Source of the DNA: RGIG5612 sp964528825
GTDB taxonomy: Bacteria; Bacillota; Clostridia; Lachnospirales; Lachnospiraceae
Assembly (NCBI GenBank): GCA_964528825.1
Contig: CAZGVB010000001.1
Span: 1 to 64,000 of the forward strand
Length of the DNA stretch: 64,000 nt
Direction of reading: 5' to 3'
Shown: piece after piece, positions 52,627 through 61,841 of the stretch
Layout: every line of letters starts with the position of its first letter
How positions within the stretch are numbered: position 1 is the stretch's first letter
The notes under the pieces: model-generated
The model's database searches: none
Told to the model about the DNA's origin: nothing
What the model saw: only the letters and a program-made list of their open reading frames with translations
Position numbers and translations under genes: made by a program

Positions 52627-53997
52627 ATGACATCAGATATTTCTTCATTAGTAAAAAATCAACGAAAGTTCTTTTTGACCGGCAATACGCGAAGCTATGA
52701 ATTTCGGATCGCCGCTTTAAAAAAACTTTATAAACATATAAAGGAAAATGAGGACAAAATATCTGCCGCAGTAAAAAAGGATCTTAATAAGGATCCTTTT
52801 GAAACATACATGTGCGAAACAGGACTCGTACTTGATGAGATCAGATTTCATATTAAACATCTGAAAAAATGGATGACTCAAAAGAACATCCGCACTCCAC
52901 TCGCTCAATTTCCATCAAAGAGCTTCATTTCACCCGAACCATACGGTGTGGTACTTATAATGAGTCCTTGGAATTATCCCATACAGCTATGTCTCGAACC
53001 GCTTATAGGCGCAATCAGTGCCGGAAACTGTGCCATAATAAAGCCATCGGCATATGCACCTGCATCCGGAAAAATGATTGTCAAGATGATCTCTGATATC
53101 TTTCCTGAAGATTATATTGCGGTAGTAGAGGGCGGCAGATCAGAGAATACTGCTCTGCTGAATGAAAAATTCGATTATATATTTTTTACCGGCTCTGTCG
53201 CGGTCGGAAAAACAGTAATGTCCGCTGCATCAAAATATCTTACTCCTCTTACACTCGAGCTTGGCGGCAAGAGTCCTGTCATCATCGATGATACAGCCGA
53301 TATGAAGCTGGCTGCAAGACGACTCGCGTTCGGAAAGGTCTTAAATGCTGGCCAGACCTGCGTCGGACCGGATTATCTGCTTTTAAAGAATGGCTTATTT
53401 GACTCGTTCATAGATAATTTTAAGGTTGCATTAAATGAATTTTTTCCAAGCAAAGATATGTCCGACATGGTCAATATCATTTCCGAAAAGCATTTTAAAA
53501 GGATTGAGCGGCTATTAGACGGTCAGAAAATCGCTATCGGCGGAAATTGTGACAGAGACAGACTGTTCATCGAACCTACCGTATTAAAAGATGTGGATAA
53601 AGACTCACCTATAATGCAGGAAGAGATATTCGGGCCGATACTTCCCGTCATCACATGGAACAATATTGATGAGGTTACGACTTTTATCAACAGCCGTCCG
53701 AAGCCGCTTGCACTTTATCTTTTTACCAAAGATCATAATATGGAAAAGCACATATTGAATTCCTGCAGCTTCGGAGGCGGATGCATAAATGATACCATCA
53801 TTCATCTTGCTACATCATATATGGGATTCGGAGGCGTCGGAGAATCCGGTATGGGACAATATCACGGCAAAAAGAGTTTTGAGACATTTACGCACTATCG
53901 CAGCATCGTGAAAAAGAGCTGTCTCATCGATCTGCCGATACGTTATTTTCCGTATACTGCCTCAAAGTCCAAGCTGCTTCATAAATTTTTAAGATAA
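52627..53997 (+). CDS. Class 3-type aldehyde dehydrogenase
   Basis: A 456-residue NAD(P)-dependent aldehyde dehydrogenase of the class 3/fatty or coniferyl aldehyde type. Catalytic residues are N116 (MSPWNYPIQ), E211 (LELGGKSPVI) and C245 (NAGQTCVGPDY); FFTGSVAVGK is the cofactor loop. The C-terminal QEEIFGPILPVI and GGVGESGMGQYHGK complete the family. ATG 52627 is used because GGGGGA lies 7 bases upstream; an ATG at 52612 overlaps that site. It is not ProA, so it does not supply the missing partner for proB. Substrate is open. Confidence 0.92.
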   Translation: MTSDISSLVKNQRKFFLTGNTRSYEFRIAALKKLYKHIKENEDKISAAVKKDLNKDPFETYMCETGLVLDEIRFHIKHLKKWMTQKNIRTPLAQFPSKSFISPEPYGVVLIMSPWNYPIQLCLEPLIGAISAGNCAIIKPSAYAPASGKMIVKMISDIFPEDYIAVVEGGRSENTALLNEKFDYIFFTGSVAVGKTVMSAASKYLTPLTLELGGKSPVIIDDTADMKLAARRLAFGKVLNAGQTCVGPDYLLLKNGLFDSFIDNFKVALNEFFPSKDMSDMVNIISEKHFKRIERLLDGQKIAIGGNCDRDRLFIEPTVLKDVDKDSPIMQEEIFGPILPVITWNNIDEVTTFINSRPKPLALYLFTKDHNMEKHILNSCSFGGGCINDTIIHLATSYMGFGGVGESGMGQYHGKKSFETFTHYRSIVKKSCLIDLPIRYFPYTASKSKLLHKFLR

Positions 53998-54024
53998 TTG
54001 CAAGAAGCTCCTTTGCGGATAATA

Positions 54025-55380
54025 TCATTCCTCATCATCAAATGATGAAATCATTGCAGTGACATCATTTTGATCACTTATCTCAAGTATTTGAACATTT
54101 TTCAGCTTTCGGTTTATTGCTCTTGTTCTTGTGCCCAAAAGATTGTCAAGATCAGTGCTTGTCTGAGACAGGTGAGTTTTCATTTTATTCAGAGCGGACT
54201 CAAATGTCTCAAATTCCGTTTTTACACCGGCAAGCACTTCCCAGACCTCATTTGATCTCTTTTGAATTGCAAGAGTACGAAATCCCATTTGAAGACTGTT
54301 AAGCATGGCTGCCATTGTACTGGGTCCTGCGATATTTACTTGAAATTTATGCTGCAACTGTTCTACCATGCCCATATTTACAACTTCGCTGTAAAGGCCT
54401 TCAAAAGGCAGAAACATTATGGCAAAATTGGTCGTATGCGGCGGATCGATATATTTATCATGAATATCCTTAGCCTCTTTCTTGATCACATTTTCAAGCT
54501 GTTTATAGGCGGCATCAATCTCTTTTTTATCCGCATTTTCCTGAGCAATCTTCAGTTGTTCATACGAATCTCCCGGAAATTTGGAATCTATAGGAAGATA
54601 GACCACAGAATCATCAGACGAACCGGGAAGGCGCACAGCATATTCGACTCTTTCGGCCCGCCCAGGGATAGTGGCAACATTTGTATCATATTGATTCGGT
54701 GTAAGGATATCCTCAAGTATGGCTCCAAGCTGTATCTCACCGAGTATTCCCCTGGTTTTTACACCTGACAGCACCTTTTTCAGTCCGCCGACGTCGCTTG
54801 CAAGGTTTTGCATCTCACCCAGCCCCTTATATACCTGTTCCAGCTGAGTGCTGACATTCTTAAAGGATTCTGATATCCTTTTTTCCAGAGTTGTCTGAAG
54901 TTTTTCGTCGACTGTTCCTTTTATCTCATTAAGCTTTTTTTCGGTATCGAGCCGCACTGCATCCATGCCGTCTGTAAGAGCCTGCTTCATCTCTGTCAAT
55001 TTATCATCTGTTGTCTTTTTCAAATCAGTAATAATCTGAGATGTGTTGCTCCTAAAGCTTGTCATTTGATCATTGCTTGACTGCTGCAGCTGCATAAATT
55101 GTGCGGTATTCGAATTTTGAAATTGACTTATCTGATCGTTCACACTGGACTTGAATTGAGTGATCTGATTCATTGTGCTCATTTGCAGATTGCCAAGCTG
55201 AGCCTGAGTGCTTTCTTTAAGCTTGTCCATTTCTCCCTTAACGGCATCCTTAAATTGATCTTGTCCCTCTTTATATGAAGAGGAAAAGCTGCGAAGCGAG
55301 TTTTGCATTATCAAGATATTGATGACAGTGCCTATCGCGACAATAATGCCGATTATGATTATGATCAATGCCTTTTCCAA
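54025..55380 (-). CDS. rmuC: DNA recombination protein RmuC
   Basis: A 451-residue protein with one N-terminal membrane helix (about 5-25). A long Gln/Ser/Thr-rich coiled coil follows (about 35-210) with repeated QISQFQ / QFMQLQ blocks. The RmuC nuclease-like domain starts near KTRGILGEIQLGAILEDIL, and LPIDSKFPGDSYEQL is the PD-(D/E)xK-type core. RmuC limits inversions at short repeats; its biochemical activity is not well established. It lies 25 bases downstream of the DUF3048 gene on the reverse strand. Confidence 0.93.
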   Translation of the reverse strand: MEKALIIIIIGIIVAIGTVINILIMQNSLRSFSSSYKEGQDQFKDAVKGEMDKLKESTQAQLGNLQMSTMNQITQFKSSVNDQISQFQNSNTAQFMQLQQSSNDQMTSFRSNTSQIITDLKKTTDDKLTEMKQALTDGMDAVRLDTEKKLNEIKGTVDEKLQTTLEKRISESFKNVSTQLEQVYKGLGEMQNLASDVGGLKKVLSGVKTRGILGEIQLGAILEDILTPNQYDTNVATIPGRAERVEYAVRLPGSSDDSVVYLPIDSKFPGDSYEQLKIAQENADKKEIDAAYKQLENVIKKEAKDIHDKYIDPPHTTNFAIMFLPFEGLYSEVVNMGMVEQLQHKFQVNIAGPSTMAAMLNSLQMGFRTLAIQKRSNEVWEVLAGVKTEFETFESALNKMKTHLSQTSTDLDNLLGTRTRAINRKLKNVQILEISDQNDVTAMISSFDDEE

Positions 55381-55405
55381 CTCTTAGGCTCCTTTCGCGG
55401 CTGTA

Positions 55406-56512
55406 TCATTCAAAATAAAGCGAATCATACGGACAGAAGGTAACATAGCTCTTTCCGCGATTTACAACGAGTTCATCTCCGTTTTCATCATAAAATCTAA
55501 GTCTTGAATATTCCCCTGCCTTAGACCAATAGATCTTTTGAACCTTGCCCTGGGAAAAGTAATAGCCATAGGCTCCATTTCCGCCTGTCCAATCCAGTCC
55601 CTTATGCAATCCGTCTTCTCTTGTCCATACGGATGTTTCAAGTACAAAAACATTTGTAAATGAAAGCTGTTTTCCGTTTGATGCGTCAATTTGGGCATCG
55701 GAACCGTTATATTTATAATATTTTGCACTTTCAGGATCGTATGTCATAGACATACTTTGACCGCCGTAATTAACTTCAATATATGAACAGTCATCTCCCG
55801 ATGGCAGCACGATCTCATCAAAGCGTTCCGTAAAGTTAAATGCATTGCTTTGCGTATATTCTTCATATAGATCGGTTCGATAATTATTTGATTCAACATA
55901 ATCCTTAAACAGGGTTCCGTCGAAATATGATGTATGCTCCAGGTTGTATCCCTGATTCAATCTTCCCTGATCTCTTCCGAAAAGAACAGAACCATTTATA
56001 CCGTCGAAAGTATCCCAGTCAAGGGAATAATAATAATCAGAAACGGATTCGTCTTTTCCCCAATGAACATAGAAAGCGTCAAATCCGCATGCAATGGGTG
56101 CAAAATAGTATCTGAAGCTTCTTACGGATACAATGTACGGTACTGCTGTATAATCTCCATACAGACACATAAGTCTTGTTTGCATGCCCTCTACCGGAAG
56201 CTCAAAAACAATATCAGCGCTGCTTGTGCCATATTGCGGCATAGCATCATAAATATTATTCACCATAACGGCCACAGGTCTCTTTCCAACAGCAGCCTGT
56301 GAAAAATCATAAATTCCGGTCAAAGGATTCATTATACCTTCAGGCTCCGGCTCAGTTGTTTCTTCTGTGGTAGTCTCTTCGGTTGTTGTTTCAATCTCTG
56401 TGGTCATTACAGCATCAGATGATGCCTCCTCAGATGAACTGCCCTTGCAGGCGCTCAAAGAAGAAATGCTCAAAAGAGCACAAAGAAGTGCGATAAAGAT
56501 TTTCCTTTTCAT
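55406..56512 (-). CDS. DUF3048 lipoprotein
   Basis: A 368-residue predicted lipoprotein. The signal peptide ends in the lipobox LSAC (Cys near residue 22), followed by a Thr/Glu linker (TTEETTTEETTEPEPEG) and the DUF3048 pair of domains. Family stretches are MNPLTGIYDFSQAAVGKRPV, AVMVNNIYDAMPQYGTSSAD and WTRGDG-like SVWTREDGLHKGLDWTG. The family (YerB-like) is widespread in Firmicutes and uncharacterised. ATG 56512 has GAGGGG upstream and fits the signal peptide; an in-frame ATG at 56545 adds 11 residues that do not. Confidence 0.9.
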   Translation of the reverse strand: MKRKIFIALLCALLSISSLSACKGSSSEEASSDAVMTTEIETTTEETTTEETTEPEPEGIMNPLTGIYDFSQAAVGKRPVAVMVNNIYDAMPQYGTSSADIVFELPVEGMQTRLMCLYGDYTAVPYIVSVRSFRYYFAPIACGFDAFYVHWGKDESVSDYYYSLDWDTFDGINGSVLFGRDQGRLNQGYNLEHTSYFDGTLFKDYVESNNYRTDLYEEYTQSNAFNFTERFDEIVLPSGDDCSYIEVNYGGQSMSMTYDPESAKYYKYNGSDAQIDASNGKQLSFTNVFVLETSVWTREDGLHKGLDWTGGNGAYGYYFSQGKVQKIYWSKAGEYSRLRFYDENGDELVVNRGKSYVTFCPYDSLYFE

Positions 56513-56553
56513 GTCTACCCCTCGATAGCATATATTTAACAGCATTTATATCT

Positions 56554-57030
56554 TTAATGCTGCTCTGCTCTTATAAGTCTATCACCTGAATAAATACAAG
56601 TCATTTCGTCAAAATCCCTGCCTTCAATAAGATATTCCAAAAAATATCTGTCCCCTTCCCAGAGATTAAGTGACAGGACATCATGCTTATCTATCCAGCA
56701 CAACTCGCCCTCATCGCATTCAAATGCATTTTTGTCAGCTGCCGGATCGTCCCCATCATATTCTGTTGCAGTGAAAAGATACATATCCTCATCATCAAGA
56801 ACATCAGAGATAAAATGAACGACTCCGTGAAAATGATATTTCTTTAGCGTAAGTCCTGTCTCTTCATATACTTCTCTCATCAGACAGTCCGTCGAATCCT
56901 CTCCCGGCTCGAATTTGCCTCCGACGCCGACCCACTTGCCCTCACTCGGATCATTCTTTTTTTTGTTTCTGAAAAGCATGAGAAAACGATCATTCTTTTC
57001 TATATAACATAATGTTGTCTTTTTTATCAT
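56554..57030 (-). CDS. NUDIX hydrolase (MutT-like)
   Basis: A 158-residue NUDIX hydrolase. The Nudix box spans about residues 38-60 and contains GGKFEPGEDSTDCLMREVYE followed by ETGL, with all catalytic glutamates. The sequence TTLCYIEKNDRFLMLFRNKK and the C-terminal DRYFLEYLIEGRDFDEM resemble the NUDT1/8-oxo-dGTP diphosphatase type found in Lachnospiraceae. The start overlaps the upstream alanine-racemase-like gene by 4 bases (ATGA), so it belongs to the rex-alr operon. Confidence 0.92.
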   Translation of the reverse strand: MIKKTTLCYIEKNDRFLMLFRNKKKNDPSEGKWVGVGGKFEPGEDSTDCLMREVYEETGLTLKKYHFHGVVHFISDVLDDEDMYLFTATEYDGDDPAADKNAFECDEGELCWIDKHDVLSLNLWEGDRYFLEYLIEGRDFDEMTCIYSGDRLIRAEQH

Positions 57031-58238
57031 GAATTTATCTTTTTTCTTATATCAGGCATCGTATATCTATCATAAAAATATTCTTTAACACCAACGACCT
57101 CGCCGTCTTCAACATATATCCTGGGTACACGTTTCCCGATATTGCATACGATTTCATTTGCGCACGAATCTGCGATAGCCGCCATGTCATAAGCGGTTAT
57201 CGATTGGGGATCTGCATTGCCTAACAAGATCACCTCATCACCATTTTGCACATTTGGAATATCGGTTATATCGATCATCAATTGATCCATACATATTCTG
57301 CCTGTGATAGGCGCTTTATATCCTTTTACAAGCACATGTCCTTTATTTGACATATTTCTCATGTATCCATCAGCATATCCCACCGATACAGTAGCAATAA
57401 CAGACTCCCTTTTTGTTTCATATGTTCCGCCATATCCTATTTTAGTGCCGGCGGGAACAGTCTTTATCATCACAATATGGCTGTATAAAGACATTGCGGG
57501 TCTGATATCGTACAAAGAGGCAATATCCGGAGAGCATAATCCGTAAATGATGCCGTCAAATCGAATCATATTTACATTTTTATATGGAAAATGCATCGTC
57601 AGATCATGAGCATAGATCTGCTTTATCGTAATATTTATATTGTTCTCTTCCAGCCGGCCGCATAATCTGTCGAAGCAATCGATTTCGCTGCAGATCGTTT
57701 CTTTCTCTGTCATGTCCATACAGGTATGAGGAAGCTCCAGATACATTCCCTCAATATGTATATTGGGCATTTTGCTGACAGTGATAATATCACGGATCGT
57801 ATCGTCGCCTAATTTAAATCCCGTCTGGTCATCATTAATGCATATCTTAATATGGACTAAAGCCGGATCATCAAGGCCCTCGGTTGCCCTGCTTATCATT
57901 TCTGCTGAATGAGTATCGCAAATCGTCATCCTTAAATGATTATTTACTGCTGCCTTTACATCGTTCTCATCAATTCTTTCAAGTATGAGTACCGGAACTG
58001 TTATATTATGATCTATAAGATTGGATGCCTCCCGGGCCGTTGCTACCGCGATCATATCTATATGATTTTTTAATTTCTTTGCGATAGGTACAGCTCCATG
58101 TCCGAAGCCGTCGGCATTTAACATTATGCAGACAAGTACATCATCCGGAAGAGTGTTTTTTATATTAGTTATATTTTTAAGTACTATACCCAGATCAACC
58201 TCGGCACGTACCCTGTGATAAATATAATTGTTATCCAT
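57027..58238 (-). CDS. Alanine racemase-like protein lacking the PLP lysine
   Basis: A 403-residue homologue of Alr, collinear with its upstream neighbour. The barrel half has lost the cofactor site: the Schiff-base Lys is N41 (LNADGFGHG), the Tyr that follows is F45, the substrate Arg is Q138 (INDDQTG), the PLP-ring His is E168 (MYLELPH), and the phosphate Asn-Ser is A210-H211. The partner-site half is intact: Y269 (IGYGGTY), GYADGYMR, C316-M-D-Q (GRICMDQLMID) and RVPRIY. Alone it should not bind PLP covalently. It starts 17 bases after the other alr-like gene and overlaps the NUDIX gene, so the pair is co-expressed. It could be the second subunit of a heterodimer or a regulatory paralogue. 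Confidence 0.9.
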   Translation of the reverse strand: MDNNYIYHRVRAEVDLGIVLKNITNIKNTLPDDVLVCIMLNADGFGHGAVPIAKKLKNHIDMIAVATAREASNLIDHNITVPVLILERIDENDVKAAVNNHLRMTICDTHSAEMISRATEGLDDPALVHIKICINDDQTGFKLGDDTIRDIITVSKMPNIHIEGMYLELPHTCMDMTEKETICSEIDCFDRLCGRLEENNINITIKQIYAHDLTMHFPYKNVNMIRFDGIIYGLCSPDIASLYDIRPAMSLYSHIVMIKTVPAGTKIGYGGTYETKRESVIATVSVGYADGYMRNMSNKGHVLVKGYKAPITGRICMDQLMIDITDIPNVQNGDEVILLGNADPQSITAYDMAAIADSCANEIVCNIGKRVPRIYVEDGEVVGVKEYFYDRYTMPDIRKKINS

Positions 58239-58255
58239 ATGGTAAAAAATCCTTA

Positions 58256-59470
58256 TTAATGTGCATGAACCATGCCTGCATGCTTATTTATAGGTATATA
58301 TTTGTCATAAAAATAGTCTTTATGACATACTTCCACGCCATCGGCATAATATATTCTTGGGACTCTCTTGCTGATATCACAGGCGAATTCATAATTAAAT
58401 GAGCCAGCAAGCTCTGAAATCTCCTCCATGGTGATATTCTCATCATTACTTTTGCCGACCAAAACGACCTCATCACCGACATTAACACCAGGAATATCTG
58501 TTATATCGATCATAAAATGGTCCATATCTATATTGCCTATAATGTCTGCCCTTTTTCCTTTAACCAAAACATAGCCTTTATTTGAAAGACTTCTCTTATA
58601 TCCATCCGCATAGCCTGTATCGACTGCCGCAATGCGCATATCGCCTCTTGCATTATGTCCAGTCGTGCAGCCGGGAATATTTTCAATATTTGTTTGCCTT
58701 ATGAAGCTTATATGACTGAATAAAGACATTGCACCTTTAAGTGCAACCTGATGAACACATTCGGATGGATAAAGGCCGTATATCGATATACCTAGCCTCA
58801 CCATATCCATATTTGCTCTTCTAAAAACCGTTGCTGCTGCACTGTTGGAGCAGTGCTTGATCTTGAAATGAATATCCTTTGCTTCCAGATCGTCGCAGAC
58901 CTTTTTAAAAAGTGCAAACTGTCTGTCAAATTCCTCGGTATCTTCGCAATCCGCCTTGGAAAAATGTGTATATATCCCCTCAACATCTATAAAATCCATA
59001 TTGCAGATTTTTTCAATATCTCTATAGCTTTCCTGACACGGTGAAAATCCGATTCTGCTCATACCTGTGTCAATCTTAATATGGACCTTTGCAGGGCCCT
59101 CACCCAGGTCCTTAGCAAATTCGTTGATTCTTTTGGCTGTTTCGACGTCAAATACAGTAAGTCTGAAGCCGTTCCTTACCGAATACATAGTATAATCGGT
59201 ATGAATATATCCGAGGATAAGTATCGGCTTATTTATATCATGGTTTCGCAGATTGGATGCTTCATCAAATGTCGCGACCGCAAAGAAATCCACATCATCT
59301 TCAATTGTTTTTGCGACCGGCACGGCACCGTGTCCATATGCGTCTGCTTTGATGACAGCACATACCTTTGTTTTTTTATCTAAATTACTTTTTATATTAT
59401 TTATATTTTCTTTGATTGCATCAAGATCTATCTTTGCATATGTCCTGCTGTAAATCGTTTCATCGCTCAT
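58256..59470 (-). CDS. alr: Alanine racemase-like protein lacking the partner tyrosine
   Basis: A 404-residue Alr homologue. The PLP side is complete: K41 and Y45 (VIKADAYGHG), R139 (DTGMSRIG), H169 (IYTHFSKAD), N209-S210 (CSNSAA) and R225 (VRLGISIYG). The residues that each subunit lends to its partner are changed. The second catalytic Tyr region (SYG in other Alr) reads IPGCTTGH at 265-272 with no Tyr, and CMDQ is DMDH (315-318). Alanine racemase makes D-alanine for the cell wall and needs both sites. The gene is second in the operon after rex and directly upstream of the complementary paralogue. Confidence 0.92.
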   Translation of the reverse strand: MSDETIYSRTYAKIDLDAIKENINNIKSNLDKKTKVCAVIKADAYGHGAVPVAKTIEDDVDFFAVATFDEASNLRNHDINKPILILGYIHTDYTMYSVRNGFRLTVFDVETAKRINEFAKDLGEGPAKVHIKIDTGMSRIGFSPCQESYRDIEKICNMDFIDVEGIYTHFSKADCEDTEEFDRQFALFKKVCDDLEAKDIHFKIKHCSNSAAATVFRRANMDMVRLGISIYGLYPSECVHQVALKGAMSLFSHISFIRQTNIENIPGCTTGHNARGDMRIAAVDTGYADGYKRSLSNKGYVLVKGKRADIIGNIDMDHFMIDITDIPGVNVGDEVVLVGKSNDENITMEEISELAGSFNYEFACDISKRVPRIYYADGVEVCHKDYFYDKYIPINKHAGMVHAH

Positions 59471-59487
59471 ATATTCTGCTTCCCTGT

Positions 59488-60138
59488 TTATATTTGATCT
59501 TCCGCACTTCTTTGCCCTATCTCAAATGACAACTCCAGCAATGAATCCAGCAAATGAACATTTTTTACATTTGCATCGGCAGGCAATTCAAGTTCAGTAT
59601 GAGCAAAATTCCAAAAGTTCCTTATGCCGCATCTGTAAAGGTCACTTGTAAGCTCCTTTGCAACCTCCTTCGGAACAGTAATAACAGCGATATCGACCTC
59701 GTTTTCTTTGACATATTGTTTGATATCGTTGTCAGACAATATATTCAATCCTGAAATCTTTTTGCCTATGATATTTTCATCTGTATCGAAGGCACTTTTA
59801 AATAAAAAGCCATGCTCCGCAAATCCCCTGTAATTTACTAAGGCCCTTCCCAGATTGCCGGCACCGAGCAAGATCATATTGTGCGGTCTGTCGGCACCCA
59901 GGATTCTTCCTATTTCTTTATGAAGATTTTTTACATTATATCCGTAGCCTTGCTGTCCGAAGCCACCGAAGTTATTCAGATCCTGCCTTATCTGTGATGC
60001 AGTAAAATGCATCCGTCTGCTGAGCTCTTCAGATGATACCCGTTCTGTACCCTCGTCCATGATCTCCTTAAGATACCTGTGATATGCAGGCAGCCTGGAA
60101 ATAACAGCTTTCGATATTTTCTTTTTACTATCGTCCAT
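59488..60138 (-). CDS. rex: Redox-sensing transcriptional repressor Rex
   Basis: A 216-residue NADH/NAD+-sensing repressor of fermentation and respiration genes. The N-terminal winged helix (about 1-80) contains FTASQIRQDLNNFGGFGQQG. The Rossmann domain follows, with LLGAGNLGRAL at 90-100 and the later AVITVPKEVAKEL. A C-terminal domain-swap helix ends the protein. GGGAGG stands before the ATG and a near-consensus promoter precedes it. Genes downstream: the two alr-like genes, NUDIX and DUF3048. Confidence 0.96.
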   Translation of the reverse strand: MDDSKKKISKAVISRLPAYHRYLKEIMDEGTERVSSEELSRRMHFTASQIRQDLNNFGGFGQQGYGYNVKNLHKEIGRILGADRPHNMILLGAGNLGRALVNYRGFAEHGFLFKSAFDTDENIIGKKISGLNILSDNDIKQYVKENEVDIAVITVPKEVAKELTSDLYRCGIRNFWNFAHTELELPADANVKNVHLLDSLLELSFEIGQRSAEDQI

Positions 60139-60185
60139 ATATGAGACCTCCCGGTACAGGTATCAAAATATTAAACTATATGTCT

Positions 60186-60214
60186 ATTATAGTTATGTAT
60201 AAAAATATGTTCAA
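60186..60214 (-). promoter_or_regulatory. rex operon promoter
   Basis: On the - strand TTGAAC (60209-60214), exactly 17 bases, TATAAT (60186-60191). I see no consensus Rex operator overlapping it. Confidence 0.7.
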
Positions 60215-60240
60215 GTTATCTTGCTTAGACACTTATGATC

Positions 60241-60834
60241 TTAATCTAAAAAAGACTGTAATTCCCTGCTAAGCCTTGCAATAGGCAGACCGACAACTGT
60301 ATAAAAATCCCCATCGATAGCTTTTACCAAAACAGCTCCTCTTCCCTGCACACCATAGGCACCCGCCTTATCCATCGGTTCACCGCTCTTTATATAATCA
60401 TAAAGTGCTTCATCGGTCTGCGGATACATATATACATCCGTATGTTCGCAAAATGTTGTTTTTTTATTTTCAAGAGTGTCTATCAAAGTCACTGCGGTAT
60501 AGACAGTATGTTTGTCTCCCTGCAATTTTTTCAGCATTTTAAAAGCATCATCCTCATCAACTGGTTTACCGAGGACTCTTCCTTCATGCACAACTATTGT
60601 ATCCGATCCGATGACTATCGCTCCGATTTTTTCTGTATCTTCATGACCGCTGCAAAGTCTTTCGGATACATTTGTGCATTTGATGTCAGATAACATTTTA
60701 ACCATGTCTTCAGGATCAGTAATATCTGTCTTTTCATCACAGTCAGGAACAATAATATCAAAATCAAGGCCTATCTGTGAAAGCAATTGTCTTCTTCTTG
60801 GAGATGATGATGCAAGTATAATATTTCTTTTCAT
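60241..60834 (-). CDS. maf: Maf-family nucleoside triphosphate pyrophosphatase
   Basis: A 197-residue Maf protein that hydrolyses non-canonical or dTTP/UTP-type nucleotides and affects septum formation in Bacillus. Family motifs are ILASSSPRRRQLL at the start, VIGSDTIVV with the catalytic Asp, GKPVDEDDAFKML and DKAGAYGVQGRGAVLVK. ATG 60834 fits the conserved N-terminus. It lies only 10 bases from the end of a good -10, so the message is probably leaderless; a longer in-frame start at 60873 would lie upstream of the promoter's -10. Confidence 0.93.
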   Translation of the reverse strand: MKRNIILASSSPRRRQLLSQIGLDFDIIVPDCDEKTDITDPEDMVKMLSDIKCTNVSERLCSGHEDTEKIGAIVIGSDTIVVHEGRVLGKPVDEDDAFKMLKKLQGDKHTVYTAVTLIDTLENKKTTFCEHTDVYMYPQTDEALYDYIKSGEPMDKAGAYGVQGRGAVLVKAIDGDFYTVVGLPIARLSRELQSFLD

Positions 60835-60843
60835 AATGTTAGG

Positions 60844-60891
60844 ATTATAACAAATCGTCAAATTGACTATCAACTGTTAAAATGTTAAAAT
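60844..60891. promoter_or_regulatory. Overlapping divergent promoters for maf and the esterase gene
   Basis: Reverse: TTGATA (60868-60873), 18 bases, TATAAT (60844-60849). Forward: TTGACT (60863-60868), 17 bases, TAAAAT (60886-60891). The two -35 elements share a base, so the promoters probably compete. Each -10 ends less than 10 bases from a start codon. Confidence 0.65.
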
Positions 60892-60899
60892 TTCTTGCT

Positions 60900-61838
60900 A
60901 TGGATAATTCACTTAGAGAAGAAATAAATGCGAAGCTGCCGGGACTCTTAAAGCAGGCACATGCAACAAGAGCGGTCAATAGGATGGTAAAAACCAGAGG
61001 CAAGCGCATTGATATTTTGCTAAACGGCAGACATAATGAAGCCGTTTTATATTGCTGTAATGATCGGAATGCACCTTTGATCATAGGTTTTCACAGCGGC
61101 GGATGGCTGTTCGGCGGATGTGCATTAAATGATAATATGTGGTCCGCAATGACCGAAAATATCAACATCAATATCATTTCCGTAGGCTATCGTATGGCGC
61201 CCGAATACAAATGGAGGGATTCATTATCAGACGCTTACGAATCTGCGATATACTTGACCGCACATGCAGACGAATACAATCTTCATCCGTCTGATATCTC
61301 GATCGCGGGTCTGTCCGCAGGCGGAAATATGGCTGCTGCAATATGCATCAAAGCATTGTCTGAGAATCTAATGTCATTTAAGTCATTATTTCTCTTCTAC
61401 CCTCTGCTCGATGTGGCAACTATGCCGAAAATAAAAGGCAGTGAGCACTATGGCGGTGTATCAGCGTTCATAATGAATGAACAGCATATAGAACCTGAGG
61501 ATGCACATCTGTCCCTTGCTTCACCGTATTTTGCCGACGATGATGAGCTTAAGGGATTTCCGGACACATATGTATTTGCTGCAGAACACGATGTTTTGAA
61601 GCATGAGGCGCTGTCATTTGCACAACACATAAACAATACCGGCGGCTTCGCCGAATATCATGAAATGAAAGATATGTCACATTGCTATTTTGAACTTGGA
61701 TTTCGAGACAGGCTTACAGATTTTGAAAAAGAATTCATCGGCCCTCAGGGGATAAAAGCTTTTGAAAATGGATCCATGAAGAAGGCAGCATATGAAAATA
61801 TAGAATACATGAAAAGAATATATGAAAAGGATATATGA
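60900..61838 (+). CDS. Alpha/beta hydrolase, hormone-sensitive-lipase type
   Basis: A 312-residue esterase-like protein. The oxyanion motif is FHSGGWLFGG (HGGG type with Ser in place of Gly). The nucleophile elbow is AGLSAGGNMAAA, the acid AAEHDVLKHEA and the histidine DMSHCYFE. The spacing matches the HSL/acetyl-esterase family acting on short acyl esters; no signal peptide. ATG 60900 is preferred over ATG 60882 because the latter lies inside the forward promoter; neither has a ribosome binding site. It ends 3 bases before the ABC-F gene. Confidence 0.88.
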   Translation: MDNSLREEINAKLPGLLKQAHATRAVNRMVKTRGKRIDILLNGRHNEAVLYCCNDRNAPLIIGFHSGGWLFGGCALNDNMWSAMTENININIISVGYRMAPEYKWRDSLSDAYESAIYLTAHADEYNLHPSDISIAGLSAGGNMAAAICIKALSENLMSFKSLFLFYPLLDVATMPKIKGSEHYGGVSAFIMNEQHIEPEDAHLSLASPYFADDDELKGFPDTYVFAAEHDVLKHEALSFAQHINNTGGFAEYHEMKDMSHCYFELGFRDRLTDFEKEFIGPQGIKAFENGSMKKAAYENIEYMKRIYEKDI

Positions 61839-61841
61839 AAA

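Noticed and set aside
54262..54768. A 168-codon forward open frame inside rmuC
   Set aside because: Antisense to rmuC; no start signals or recognisable domain.
60139..60240. Rex operator autoregulating rex
   Set aside because: No TTGTTAA-N4-TTAACAA-like palindrome overlaps the promoter.
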